64,000 nt of DNA from the NCBI GenBank assembly GCA_913776615.1, contig CAJYPK010000034.1:1-64000 (forward strand). Direction: 5' to 3'. This document shows, one piece after another, positions 8,300 to 16,309 of the stretch. Numbering within the stretch: position 1 is the stretch's first letter; the number at the start of each line of letters is the position of its first letter. The notes below the pieces were generated by a model. The model had not been told where the DNA came from, did not search any database, and saw only the letters and a list, made by a program, of their open reading frames with translations. The stretch comes from an uncultured Hymenobacter sp. (GTDB lineage: Bacteria > Bacteroidota > Bacteroidia > Cytophagales > Hymenobacteraceae). Made by a program: the position numbers and the translations under genes.

Positions 8300-8319
8300 G
8301 GGCAAGCTGATGCTTACCC
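8300..8319. repeat. Small palindrome just upstream of clpP
   Basis: GGGCAAGC-TGAT-GCTTACCCC lies 16 bp before the clpP start and resembles the palindrome in front of tig. Confidence 0.5.
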
Positions 8320-8334
8320 CACACTTTTACCTTC

Positions 8335-9042
8335 ATGCTGAACAAACAAGAGTTTCGCAAATTTGCCGTAAAGCATCAGGGCCTCAGCGGCCTGGGTGTT
8401 GATCAGTACATCCAGCACGTGGAGGGCCAGACGCGCGGCGGGCTCATTATGCCCACCAACATGACGCGCTCGGTAATTGAGGAGCGTCCGCAGAACTTCC
8501 GGGAGATCGACGTGTTTTCGCGTTTGATCATGGACCGCATCGTGTTTCTGGGTACGGCCGTAGACGACTACATCGCCAATATCCTGACGGCGCAGATGCT
8601 GTTTTTGGAGTCGGCCGACTCGAAGAAGGATATCCTGCTGTATATCAACTCGCCCGGTGGCTCAGTGTACGCTGGCCTGGGTATTTACGATACTATGCAG
8701 TACGTGAACCCCGACGTGGCGACCATCTGCACGGGCCTCGCGGCTTCGATGGGCGCGGTGCTGCTGGCTGGTGGGGCTAAAGACAAGCGTTCGGCCCTCC
8801 CCCACGCCCGCGTGATGATCCACCAGCCCTCGGGTGGGGCGCAGGGTCAATCGACCGACATCGAAATCACGGCCCGCGAGATTCTGAAGCTCAAGAAAGA
8901 GCTGTATGACATTCTGGCAAAGCACTCGGGCAAAACTTACCAAGAAATCTACGACAACTCGGAGCGTGACTACTGGATGCGCGCCGATGAGGCCAAGGAA
9001 TACGGGCTGATTGACGAGGTACTGGAGAAGAAGCCGGCCTAG
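8335..9042 (+). CDS. clpP: ATP-dependent Clp protease proteolytic subunit
   Basis: A 235-residue serine protease that assembles into the 14-mer chamber fed by ClpX. The nucleophile lies in [12 protein letters not shown] (Ser138), the histidine in [10 protein letters not shown] (His163) and the aspartate in [12 protein letters not shown]. The N-terminal extension of about 35 residues before GGLIMPTNM is longer than in E. coli and may be a processed propeptide. The stop codon TAG is followed at once by copy A of the dispersed repeat. Confidence 0.97.
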   Translation: MLNKQEFRKFAVKHQGLSGLGVDQYIQHVEGQTRGGLIMPTNMTRSVIEERPQNFREIDVFSRLIMDRIVFLGTAVDDYIANILTAQMLFLESADSKKDILLYINSPGGSVYAGLGIYDTMQYVNPDVATICTGLAASMGAVLLAGGAKDKRSALPHARVMIHQPSGGAQGQSTDIEITAREILKLKKELYDILAKHSGKTYQEIYDNSERDYWMRADEAKEYGLIDEVLEKKPA

Positions 9043-9103
9043 ACCGCAGATTTAACGGATTAAACGGATTTCGGGGATACGCCCGCTGGTCTGCGGCGGG
9101 TTG
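9043..9103 (+). repeat. Dispersed repeat, copy A
   Basis: It begins ACCGCAGATTTAACGG, continues with a second AACGG unit and TTTCGGGGATACGCCCGC, and ends in a GC-rich hairpin. Tandem 9-mers of the form GATTTAACG are visible. It starts immediately after the clpP TAG. Five further copies lie at 25240, 33956, 34293, 42561 and 43017. Confidence 0.9.
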
Positions 9104-9261
9104 ATTGCTGAAGTGGTATATTTATTCTAGGGAAAGGTCGTTCGATTGAGCGGCCTTTTTTCTTGGGTTTTTTATTGTTGGCGGCAACTAAAGCGGGGAG
9201 CAACGTCTTTAGGGCAACGCGTCTCTCTTTGGCGGTGGGGCGTAATGCTAGGCAGCCAACT

Positions 9262-9269
9262 TATCTTTG
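9262..9269 (+). promoter_or_regulatory. Possible -7 element for clpX
   Basis: TATCTTTG matches TAnnTTTG and lies 44 nt before the clpX ATG. No -33 element at the normal distance is obvious (the nearest TTTG is 30 nt upstream), so this is tentative. It would let clpX be transcribed separately from clpP despite the intervening repeat. Confidence 0.4.
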
Positions 9270-9313
9270 TGGCCGTTTTCTTTTTGAAAGCGGTTTTTCT
9301 ACGACTACTCCCG

Positions 9314-10537
9314 ATGCCAGAAATAGCCTGCTCATTTTGTAACAAGCCCAAGCGTGACGTCGCGGTAATGATTTCGGGCATCAACGCCCACATCTGCGAG
9401 AAGTGCGTGGCGCAGGCTCAGCACATTCTGACTGAGGAAACCAAGCTGCAAGCCGAAGCCCGGCAGCCGAAGTTCAACCTCATCAAGCCCCGCGAAATCA
9501 AGCAGCACCTCGACCAGTACGTGGTGGGGCAAGACGAAGCCAAGCGCGTGATGAGCGTGGCGGTGTACAACCACTACAAGCGCTTGATGCAGAAGCCCCA
9601 GCACGACGAGGTGGTGATTGAGAAATCGAACATCCTCATGGTGGGCGAGACCGGCACCGGCAAGACTTTCCTGGCGCGGATGCTGGCCAAGATTCTGCAA
9701 GTGCCCTTTTGCATTGCCGATGCCACCGTGCTCACGGAGGCCGGCTACGTGGGCGAAGACGTGGAAAGCATCCTGACGCGCCTGCTGCAAGCCGCTGACT
9801 ATAACCTAGAAGCCGCCGAACGCGGCATCGTGTACATCGACGAGATTGATAAAATCGCCCGCAAGAGCGACAACCCCAGCATCACGCGTGACGTGAGCGG
9901 CGAGGGCGTGCAGCAGGCGCTGCTGAAGCTGCTGGAAGGCACGCACATCAACGTGCCGCCGCAGGGAGGGCGCAAGCACCCCGACCAGAAGATGATTTCG
10001 GTGAACACCGAGAATATTCTCTTCATGTGCGGCGGGGCCTTTTCGGGCATTGACCGCATTATCAAGAGCCGGCTCAATACCAAGCCGATGGGCTTCTCCA
10101 AAACCAACCTGGAGGAGAACGTGGATACGCAAAACTTCCTGCGCTACGTATCGGCGCAGGACATCAAATCATTCGGACTGATTCCCGAGCTGATTGGCCG
10201 CCTACCGGTGCTGACGCATCTCAACCCACTGGACAAGAGCACGCTGCGCCTCATCCTGACCGAGCCCAAGAACTCGCTGGTGCGGCAGTATAAGCGGCTG
10301 TTTGGCATGGAAAACATCGCCCTCGACTTTACCGACGGAGCGCTGGAGTACATCGTGGAAAAAGCCGACGAGTACCGCCTGGGCGCCCGCGGGCTGCGCT
10401 CCATCTGCGAGAGCATTATGACCGATGCCATGTTTGAGATGCCCTCGGAGGCGGGCGTGGTCGAGTTTATTATTACCGAGAGCTACGCGCGGAGCAAGTT
10501 CGAGAAGTCGCCGCTGCGGCTGATGCGGGCGGCCTAA
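9314..10537 (+). CDS. clpX: ATP-dependent Clp protease ATP-binding subunit ClpX
   Basis: A 407-residue AAA+ unfoldase that recognises substrates and feeds ClpP. The N-terminal zinc domain has CSFCNKP and HICEKC; Walker A is GETGTGKTF, Walker [10 protein letters not shown], followed by sensor and ClpX/HslU-type lid segments ([17 protein letters not shown]). I placed the start at the ATG at 9314 (MPEIACSFC); a longer reading to 9146 adds 56 residues absent from the family. The IGF-type ClpP contact is represented by [10 protein letters not shown]-containing loops; the exact loop was not pinned down. Confidence 0.96.
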   Translation: MPEIACSFCNKPKRDVAVMISGINAHICEKCVAQAQHILTEETKLQAEARQPKFNLIKPREIKQHLDQYVVGQDEAKRVMSVAVYNHYKRLMQKPQHDEVVIEKSNILMVGETGTGKTFLARMLAKILQVPFCIADATVLTEAGYVGEDVESILTRLLQAADYNLEAAERGIVYIDEIDKIARKSDNPSITRDVSGEGVQQALLKLLEGTHINVPPQGGRKHPDQKMISVNTENILFMCGGAFSGIDRIIKSRLNTKPMGFSKTNLEENVDTQNFLRYVSAQDIKSFGLIPELIGRLPVLTHLNPLDKSTLRLILTEPKNSLVRQYKRLFGMENIALDFTDGALEYIVEKADEYRLGARGLRSICESIMTDAMFEMPSEAGVVEFIITESYARSKFEKSPLRLMRAA

Positions 10538-10566
10538 CGTGGCGACTAGCGGCACCTTATAATTGG

Positions 10567-10608
10567 GCGGGCGGTGAGCTATTGGTGGCTCACCGCCCGC
10601 TTTTGCTT
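10567..10608 (+). terminator. Intrinsic terminator after clpX
   Basis: GCGGGCGGTGAGC (10567-10579) pairs with GCTCACCGCCCGC (10588-10600), followed by TTTTGCTT. A strong stem 30 nt after the clpX stop. Confidence 0.8.
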
Positions 10609-10676
10609 GCGGGGTGGGCGGGTGGCGGCGCTATCTTGCGGAGCCGTAGGGGCCAGGTTCCGGCGGTTTATAAGGT

Positions 10677-13373
10677 ATGACGATAACTGAACGCGGGCAG
10701 CGACTACTGGGCGTGCGCCCCGACGAAGGCCGCACGGTGTGGCTGTTTTTCCTGCATAATTTCCTGCTGGGGGTTGGCACCATCCTGGTGTACGTGGCGG
10801 CCAACGTGCTGCTGCTCGAAAACAACCCCGAGCGCAACCTGCCGCTGGCCTACGGCGTGGCGGCGCTGGCCATGCTGGCTACCGGTAAAATATATGGGCA
10901 TTACGAGCACCACTGGCTGCTGCAAAAGCTAGCGGTGCGGGTGCTGCTGGCGGCGGTAGCGCTCACCGGCGTACTGGGCGTACTCGTCGTGGCAGGCCAC
11001 TCGGTAGCGGCGGCGGTAGCCATTATGGCAGGCTACCGGGTCATTTACTTGCTGACTAACCTGGAATTCTGGGGCGTGTCGGCAGTGGTGTTTGACGTGC
11101 GGCAGGGCAAGCGGCTGTTTGGCATCATCAGTGCGGGCGACATGCCAGCCAAGGCGATGGGCGCGGTACTGGCTATTTTTATTCACAGCAACGCCGACTT
11201 ACCGTGGCTGCTGGCGACGGCCTTCGGGGCCTACCTGCTGGCGCTGCTGGCCTTGCGGGCTACGCTCGACTCGCACGTGGTGGAAGCGGCCCCGGTGGCC
11301 CGCCGGGCGCGGGCGCAGGCCGTGGCCCCGGGGCTGCGGCGCTGGTTTGGCGATAGCCAGATGGTGCAGACCATGTGCCTGAGTTTGCTCGCCCTGGCCG
11401 CCGTGACGACGGGCATCGAATACCTGTTTTTTGTGAACGTAAAGCACCGCTTTCACGACGAAGCCGCCATTATGCGCTACGTGGGCACAGTGCTGGTAAG
11501 CACGTACTTAGTGGCCATGCTGTTCAAGCTGCTGCTTTCGCAGCACACCGTAGACCGGCTGGGGGTGCGCTGGGTGCTGCTGGCCCTGCCGGCCGTAATG
11601 CTGCTGGCGCTGGCCGCCTACGCGGGACTGAACCGGGCCGACGTAGAATCGACCTTGCTCTATTTCTGCGGCTTGTACCTGGGGCTGGAAGTGCTGCGCC
11701 GGGCGGTATTCGACCCCGTGTTTTTGCTGCTGTTTCAACCCCTGACGCCCACTGAGCGCCTCCAGGCGCACACGCTGGCCAAGGGCTTGTACGAGCCGCT
11801 GGGCATGGCGCTGGGCGGCGGGCTGCTGTTTGCCCTGCATGCGCTGCCGGGCGGGCAGACCTGGGGGCCATTTATCTGGATGGGACTGCTGATGGCGGGT
11901 GTGCTGCTGCTACTGCTGCGCACCTACCGTCAGTACGTAGCCGAGCTCCAACACGCGCTGAGCCGTCGCTTTGCCGACGACGATGCCGCAACGATGGAAT
12001 CCGAGACACCGACTGCCTCCCCTACCCCAACCACGGCCAGCCCGGCCGAAGTGCGCCAGCTCGCGCGCGAGCTGCCCAGCAAGACTACCCGACCCCGCGC
12101 CACCCGGCAGCTCCTGCACCTGGGCGATGCGGCCCTGCCCACCCTGGCCGAAGTACTGAGCACCGATGCCGACCAAACCCTGGTGCGCCGCGTGGCCCAG
12201 GTGTGCGGCCGGCTGCGCACGCCCGCCAGCCGCCAGCTATTGGTGGCGCTGGCCCGGCAGCCTAACTTATTCCGACGCGAGGCGGCGCTGCGGGCGCTGC
12301 GCCACTTCGACGTGGTGCCGCACGAGGTACCGCTGTTTCAGGCGCTGGTGCATGATGAATTGCAGCTGGCCCAGCAACTGCTGCACGGCCAGACTACTGC
12401 CGATAGCACGCTGGCCAGCTGCCTCGATTACGAGCTGACCCGCGCCCAGCTGCGAATTTTCGCCCTGCTGGGCCAGATTTACCCGCCCCAGCTCATTGCC
12501 GACGCCCAGCGGGGCGTGGCCAACGCCGCCCGCGAGCGTCAGGCCAACGCCCTCGAAATTCTCGACAACAGCATTGCCCGGCCCACTTACCAAGGCTTAC
12601 AAGCCCTGCTGAGCCTAGCCCCGCCCGCCGAAAAAGAGCGCACCTTCGACCGCCTGCTGGGCGCGCTGCTGGCACCCGCGCCCATCGTCGAAACTATCGT
12701 GGAGCGCGGCGAAACTGCCTTTACCGACTGGACGGTACGCACCGCCCTCGACCTTTGGCAGCCCACGGCAGCCACTGTGGCGGCGCTCTCGCCGCACCTG
12801 CGCAGCGCCAGCCCGCTGGTGCGCGAAAGCGCGTTTGCTATTCTGGCCCGGCTGGCCAGCCAGCAGCCCGGCCTGTATCAGCAAATCTACGCTGCTCACC
12901 AAACTCTTGATTCTCTGCTTATGAGCCACACCGCTACTACCTCGCACATCAGCGCCGCCGAGCGGGTGGCGGTACTTCAGCAAACGGCCTTGTTTGCTGA
13001 AACGCCCGAAAACGTCTTGAGTAGCATCGTGCCCATTATGCACGAAGTCAGCTTTGCGGCGGGCCAGCAGATTTTCGCCAAAGGCGACCTCGGGGCCTCG
13101 CTTTTCATCGTGTACGAGGGCCAGGTGGGCGTTTTCAACGGCGCGCAGCAGCTGGCGATTTTCGGCAAGGGCGACTTTTTTGGCGAGCTGGCCTTGCTCG
13201 ACGCGGAGCCGCGCTCGGCTTCGGCCGTGGCGCAGGGGGCCAGCACGGTGTTTCGCCTCGACCAAGAAGACTTCTACGACGTGATGGAGGAGCGGCCCGA
13301 GGTGCTGCGCAACATTATGAAAGTGCTGTGCCAGCGTTTGCGCCGGCAGAATGAGGCTTTGTTGAGTGAGTAA
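10677..13373 (+). CDS. NTT-like carrier fused to HEAT repeats and a cyclic-nucleotide-binding domain
   Basis: An 898-residue membrane protein. Residues about 15-425 hold around twelve hydrophobic segments and resemble the Npt1/Npt2 (ATP/ADP translocase, MFS-fold) family, for example EFWGVSAVVFDVRQGKRLFG then ISAGDMPAKAMGAVLA. After a Pro/Thr-rich linker (about 435-465) come HEAT-like helical pairs (about 465-740), and the C-terminal 130 residues form a cNMP-binding beta-roll with the cassette GDFFGELALLDAEPRSASA. In that cassette GELAL and RSA are the usual phosphate-binding elements of cAMP-binding proteins. The substrate is unknown. A TATCTTG element at 10632-10638 may be its promoter. It converges on a receiver-adenylate cyclase gene, so regulation by cAMP is plausible but inferred. 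Confidence 0.8.
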   Translation: MTITERGQRLLGVRPDEGRTVWLFFLHNFLLGVGTILVYVAANVLLLENNPERNLPLAYGVAALAMLATGKIYGHYEHHWLLQKLAVRVLLAAVALTGVLGVLVVAGHSVAAAVAIMAGYRVIYLLTNLEFWGVSAVVFDVRQGKRLFGIISAGDMPAKAMGAVLAIFIHSNADLPWLLATAFGAYLLALLALRATLDSHVVEAAPVARRARAQAVAPGLRRWFGDSQMVQTMCLSLLALAAVTTGIEYLFFVNVKHRFHDEAAIMRYVGTVLVSTYLVAMLFKLLLSQHTVDRLGVRWVLLALPAVMLLALAAYAGLNRADVESTLLYFCGLYLGLEVLRRAVFDPVFLLLFQPLTPTERLQAHTLAKGLYEPLGMALGGGLLFALHALPGGQTWGPFIWMGLLMAGVLLLLLRTYRQYVAELQHALSRRFADDDAATMESETPTASPTPTTASPAEVRQLARELPSKTTRPRATRQLLHLGDAALPTLAEVLSTDADQTLVRRVAQVCGRLRTPASRQLLVALARQPNLFRREAALRALRHFDVVPHEVPLFQALVHDELQLAQQLLHGQTTADSTLASCLDYELTRAQLRIFALLGQIYPPQLIADAQRGVANAARERQANALEILDNSIARPTYQGLQALLSLAPPAEKERTFDRLLGALLAPAPIVETIVERGETAFTDWTVRTALDLWQPTAATVAALSPHLRSASPLVRESAFAILARLASQQPGLYQQIYAAHQTLDSLLMSHTATTSHISAAERVAVLQQTALFAETPENVLSSIVPIMHEVSFAAGQQIFAKGDLGASLFIVYEGQVGVFNGAQQLAIFGKGDFFGELALLDAEPRSASAVAQGASTVFRLDQEDFYDVMEERPEVLRNIMKVLCQRLRRQNEALLSE

Positions 13374-13437
13374 TTGGAGTAATTGGAGTAATAAGAGTAT
13401 TACTGCTCGATACTACTCTCATTACTCCAATTACTCT
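13368..13437. repeat. Self-complementary tandem repeat between convergent genes
   Basis: The left arm (13368-13399) is tandem GAGTAATTG-type words; the right arm (13412-13437) reads as its reverse complement (ATTACTCCAATTACTC). It overlaps the last codons of both flanking genes' ends and can fold in either strand, so it probably serves as a bidirectional terminator. Confidence 0.75.
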
Positions 13438-14482
13438 ACGCCACTACCTCGTAGGTCATTATCGGATTGGCCTTGTTCTTTAGCTTGAGCTCGCCGATAG
13501 GAGCGCACTGGAAGCTCTCCTTGATGCGCTGGTAGATGGCCTCGGTGATGACAATCTGGTTGGGTTGGGCGGCCGATTGCAGGCGCTGACTCACGTTGAC
13601 GGTGTCGCCGATTACGGTGTAATCGAGGCGCTTGAGGCTGGCCGAGCCAATGTTGCCCGACACCATTTCGCCAGTGTTGATGCCGATGCTAATGGCGGGG
13701 TGGTAGTCGGAGCCGTCGGGTAGCGGGTCGTGGGCATCTTGCAGCTGGGTACGCACGGCCAATGCGGCGTCGAGGGCGCGGTCGAGGTGGTATTCGCCCC
13801 GGAACACGGCCATCACGGCATCGCCCATGAACTTGTCGACGTAGCCGCCGTGGGCGATTATCTCCTTCACAATCTGGTCGAAATACTGATTGAGCAAGCC
13901 CACGACCGTGGCGGCCGACTGCGTTTCGGAAAGCGAGGTGAAGCCGCAGATATCCACGAACATGACGGTAGCCTCCACCGTCTCGCTGGCCAGCAGCCTG
14001 TTTTCGAAGCCGGGCCGGGCCATGAAATTGATGACCGTCTCATCGACGTACATCTTCAGAATATTATTCTCCTGGATGGCCCGCATCGTATCGCGCAGCT
14101 GCTGCACGTGGCTGGCGGTTTTTTCGATGGTCAGCTCCAAGTCATTGAAATCAACCGGCTTGCACACAAAATCAAAGGCCCCACCGTTCATGGCAGCCCG
14201 AATGTTCTGCATGTCGCCGTAAGCCGATACCATCACCGTTTTAGTGACGGGGCTGGCCTCGGGCAGACGGCCGAGCAGCGTGAGGCCATCCATGACGGGC
14301 ATGTTGATATCGCTCAGCACAATGTCGGTATCGGGGTGCTCGCGCAGGCGGTCGAGGGCTTCCTGACCATTGGCGGCAAAGACAAACTCGTAGGCGTTCT
14401 CTCGAATTTTGCGGCGGAATTTCTGCTTGATCAGCAGCTCCAAATCCGCCTCATCGTCGACTACCAGAATTTTCGTTTTCAT
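13436..14482 (-). CDS. Receiver-domain class III adenylate cyclase (class IIIb type)
   Basis: A 348-residue cytosolic response regulator with an enzymatic output. Residues 1-120 are a CheY-like receiver (DDE at 9-11, phosphoacceptor Asp58, Lys108). Residues about 165-345 are a class III nucleotidyl cyclase: metal aspartates Asp177 (VMFVDICGFTSLSE) and Asp221 (KFMGDAVMAVF), purine-contact Lys217, transition-state Asn296 and Arg300 (GDTVNVSQR). The position that is Asp in mammalian and Cys in guanylate cyclases is Thr289 (LDYTVIGDTVN), the hallmark of class IIIb, which includes bicarbonate-responsive enzymes. All catalytic residues are present, so ATP to cAMP activity is expected. Its ATG overlaps the preceding receiver's stop by 4 bp. 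Confidence 0.9.
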   Translation of the reverse strand: MKTKILVVDDEADLELLIKQKFRRKIRENAYEFVFAANGQEALDRLREHPDTDIVLSDINMPVMDGLTLLGRLPEASPVTKTVMVSAYGDMQNIRAAMNGGAFDFVCKPVDFNDLELTIEKTASHVQQLRDTMRAIQENNILKMYVDETVINFMARPGFENRLLASETVEATVMFVDICGFTSLSETQSAATVVGLLNQYFDQIVKEIIAHGGYVDKFMGDAVMAVFRGEYHLDRALDAALAVRTQLQDAHDPLPDGSDYHPAISIGINTGEMVSGNIGSASLKRLDYTVIGDTVNVSQRLQSAAQPNQIVITEAIYQRIKESFQCAPIGELKLKNKANPIMTYEVVA

Positions 14483-14862
14483 AAGGAAGGAATGGCGTGG
14501 AGCTTTTCCTTGAGCGCGGCAAAATCGACCGGCTTGGTGAGGAAATCATTGGCTCCTAACTGCATGGCCTGGGCGTGGGTTTCGGTATCGCCGTAGGCGG
14601 TGAGCATCATCACGAGCGGCGGGGGCGGCGGCAGGGGGTCTTGCTTTACGTGGCGCAGCAATTCGAGGCCGCTCATGCCGGGCATGTTGATGTCGGACAG
14701 GATAAGCACGACCTCGCTGGGGTGCTCACGCAGGAACGTGAGTGCCTCCTCGCCCGAGTAGGCGAAGGAAAAGGCAAACTCGCCACTGCGGATTTCGCGC
14801 CGGAAGCGCTGCTCAAACAGCAGCCGCACATCGGGCTCGTCGTCAACTACCAGGATTTTCAT
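14479..14862 (-). CDS. Single-domain response regulator (receiver only)
   Basis: A 127-residue CheY-like protein with the acidic pair DDE (residues 7-9), the phosphoacceptor in LILSDINMPGMSG, the switch Thr in MLTAYGD and the conserved Lys in FLTKPVDF. There is no output domain. It closely resembles the receiver of the downstream cyclase. It may be a phosphate sink or shuttle between the kinases and the cyclase. ATGA overlap with the cyclase indicates translational coupling. Confidence 0.92.
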   Translation of the reverse strand: MKILVVDDEPDVRLLFEQRFRREIRSGEFAFSFAYSGEEALTFLREHPSEVVLILSDINMPGMSGLELLRHVKQDPLPPPPPLVMMLTAYGDTETHAQAMQLGANDFLTKPVDFAALKEKLHAIPSL

Positions 14863-14898
14863 AGGTGGTAAAATTAGCGGCTGGCGCAGACTGAGGGG

Positions 14899-16266
14899 CT
14901 AATGTGCCGGTAGCAAGATGGTAAATTCGGTACCCTGGCCCTCCCGGCTCTCGACCGTGAGGGTGCCGCCGTGGCCCTGCACGATGATGTCGTGGGCCAG
15001 CGACAACCCCAAGCCGGTACCCTCACCACTGGGCTTGGTGGTAAAAAAGGGCTGAAAAATGCGGGCCTGCACATCGGCCGGCATCCCGGTCCCGTTGTCG
15101 CTGACTACGATTTTCAGCTTGTCGGCGGCCAGTTCGGTCCGCACGCCCACGGTAGGCGCGTAGCCGGACTCGCCACTCTGCTGGCGCTTCTGCACGGCGT
15201 AGAAGGCATTGGTAAAGAGGTTGAGCAGCACCCGGCCCAGATCGCCGGGCACGGCCTGAATGCTGGGCAGGCCCGGGGCCAGCGCGGGTTGCAGGGTAGC
15301 GTTGAAGGACTTATCCTTGGCGCGCAAGCCGTGGTAGGCCAGGCGCAGGTACTCATCGGCCAGGGCGTTGACGTCGGTGGGCTGGCGCTCGCCGGTGCTG
15401 GCCCGGCTGTGCTCCAGCATCCCGCGCACGATGCCCGATGCCCGGCCGCCGTGCTGGGCGATGCGCGCCAGGTTTTGCTTGAGGTCGGCCAGCAGCTCGG
15501 CTTCGAGGGTATGGTCGCGGGTGGGGCGGGCGCGCTCCTCGGCCAGCTCGGCCACGAGCTCCACGCTCACGTCGGCAAAGTTGTTGACGAAGTTGAGCGG
15601 GTTTTGAATCTCGTGGGCGATGCCCGCCGTGAGCTCGCCCAGGCTGGCCATCTTCTCGCTCTGGATGAGCTGGTCCTGGGTGGCTTGCAGCTCGGCCAGG
15701 GTCGCGCGCAGCTCGTCGGTTTGGCGAGACAAGGCGGCGGTGCGTTGATTTACCTCGTATTCAAGCGTCTGGCTCTGGGTTTCGAGCGCACGCTGCTCCT
15801 GCTCGGCGGCTAGGCGGGCCGCTACGTCGGCTTTCTGATTTTTGGCCAGGCTGCGGGCCACGAGGAAAAAAGCGCCGGCCCAGCACAACACCAGGCCCTC
15901 TATATTATCGACCGTCCCGGTTTCCAGCGCGCGGGTAAAGGGCCGCAGCAAGACTTCCAGCACCAGCAAAAGAGTACCGGGCACCAGGCCCACGGCCATC
16001 CACAGGGCGGGGCGGTAGGCCCGCAGCTCCCAGCCAATGGCAATGCCCGCGCACAGCACCACCGCCATGAATACGTCGTCGAGCCAGTTAATCACTGGCC
16101 CCCCGAACACCAGTCCGAGCACTACAATGACGGCCATTGGTCGCCACAGGCGCGTTAGCCAGCGGTCCCACTGCGGCAGGCGCGTTGGAATATCCAGCGC
16201 CTTACGGCCCCAGTACACCAAGCCAATGGCAGTTGGTGCGCTCACGTATAATTGCCCGTCCGCCAT
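14899..16266 (-). CDS. Membrane sensor histidine kinase (first paralogue)
   Basis: A 455-residue protein. The N-terminal about 140 residues contain several hydrophobic segments (one around 44-60 and others to 138), then a coiled coil (about 145-205) leading to the HisKA box EKMASLGELTAGIAHEIQNP with phospho-His218. The HATPase domain has the N box (LLNLFTNAFYAV), DNGTGMP, FFTTKPSGEGTGLGLSLAHD. Its core is nearly the same as that of the upstream kinase. Probable partners are the receivers at 14479 and 13436. Ligand unknown. Confidence 0.92.
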   Translation of the reverse strand: MADGQLYVSAPTAIGLVYWGRKALDIPTRLPQWDRWLTRLWRPMAVIVVLGLVFGGPVINWLDDVFMAVVLCAGIAIGWELRAYRPALWMAVGLVPGTLLLVLEVLLRPFTRALETGTVDNIEGLVLCWAGAFFLVARSLAKNQKADVAARLAAEQEQRALETQSQTLEYEVNQRTAALSRQTDELRATLAELQATQDQLIQSEKMASLGELTAGIAHEIQNPLNFVNNFADVSVELVAELAEERARPTRDHTLEAELLADLKQNLARIAQHGGRASGIVRGMLEHSRASTGERQPTDVNALADEYLRLAYHGLRAKDKSFNATLQPALAPGLPSIQAVPGDLGRVLLNLFTNAFYAVQKRQQSGESGYAPTVGVRTELAADKLKIVVSDNGTGMPADVQARIFQPFFTTKPSGEGTGLGLSLAHDIIVQGHGGTLTVESREGQGTEFTILLPAH

Positions 16267-16309
16267 GCTCTTACCTTTTTATGAACTACTGAAAATCCTT
16301 GTTTGCTTT

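Noticed and set aside
9146..9313. N-terminal extension of ClpX
   Set aside because: It would add 56 residues before the conserved zinc domain, and the stretch includes a promoter-like element.
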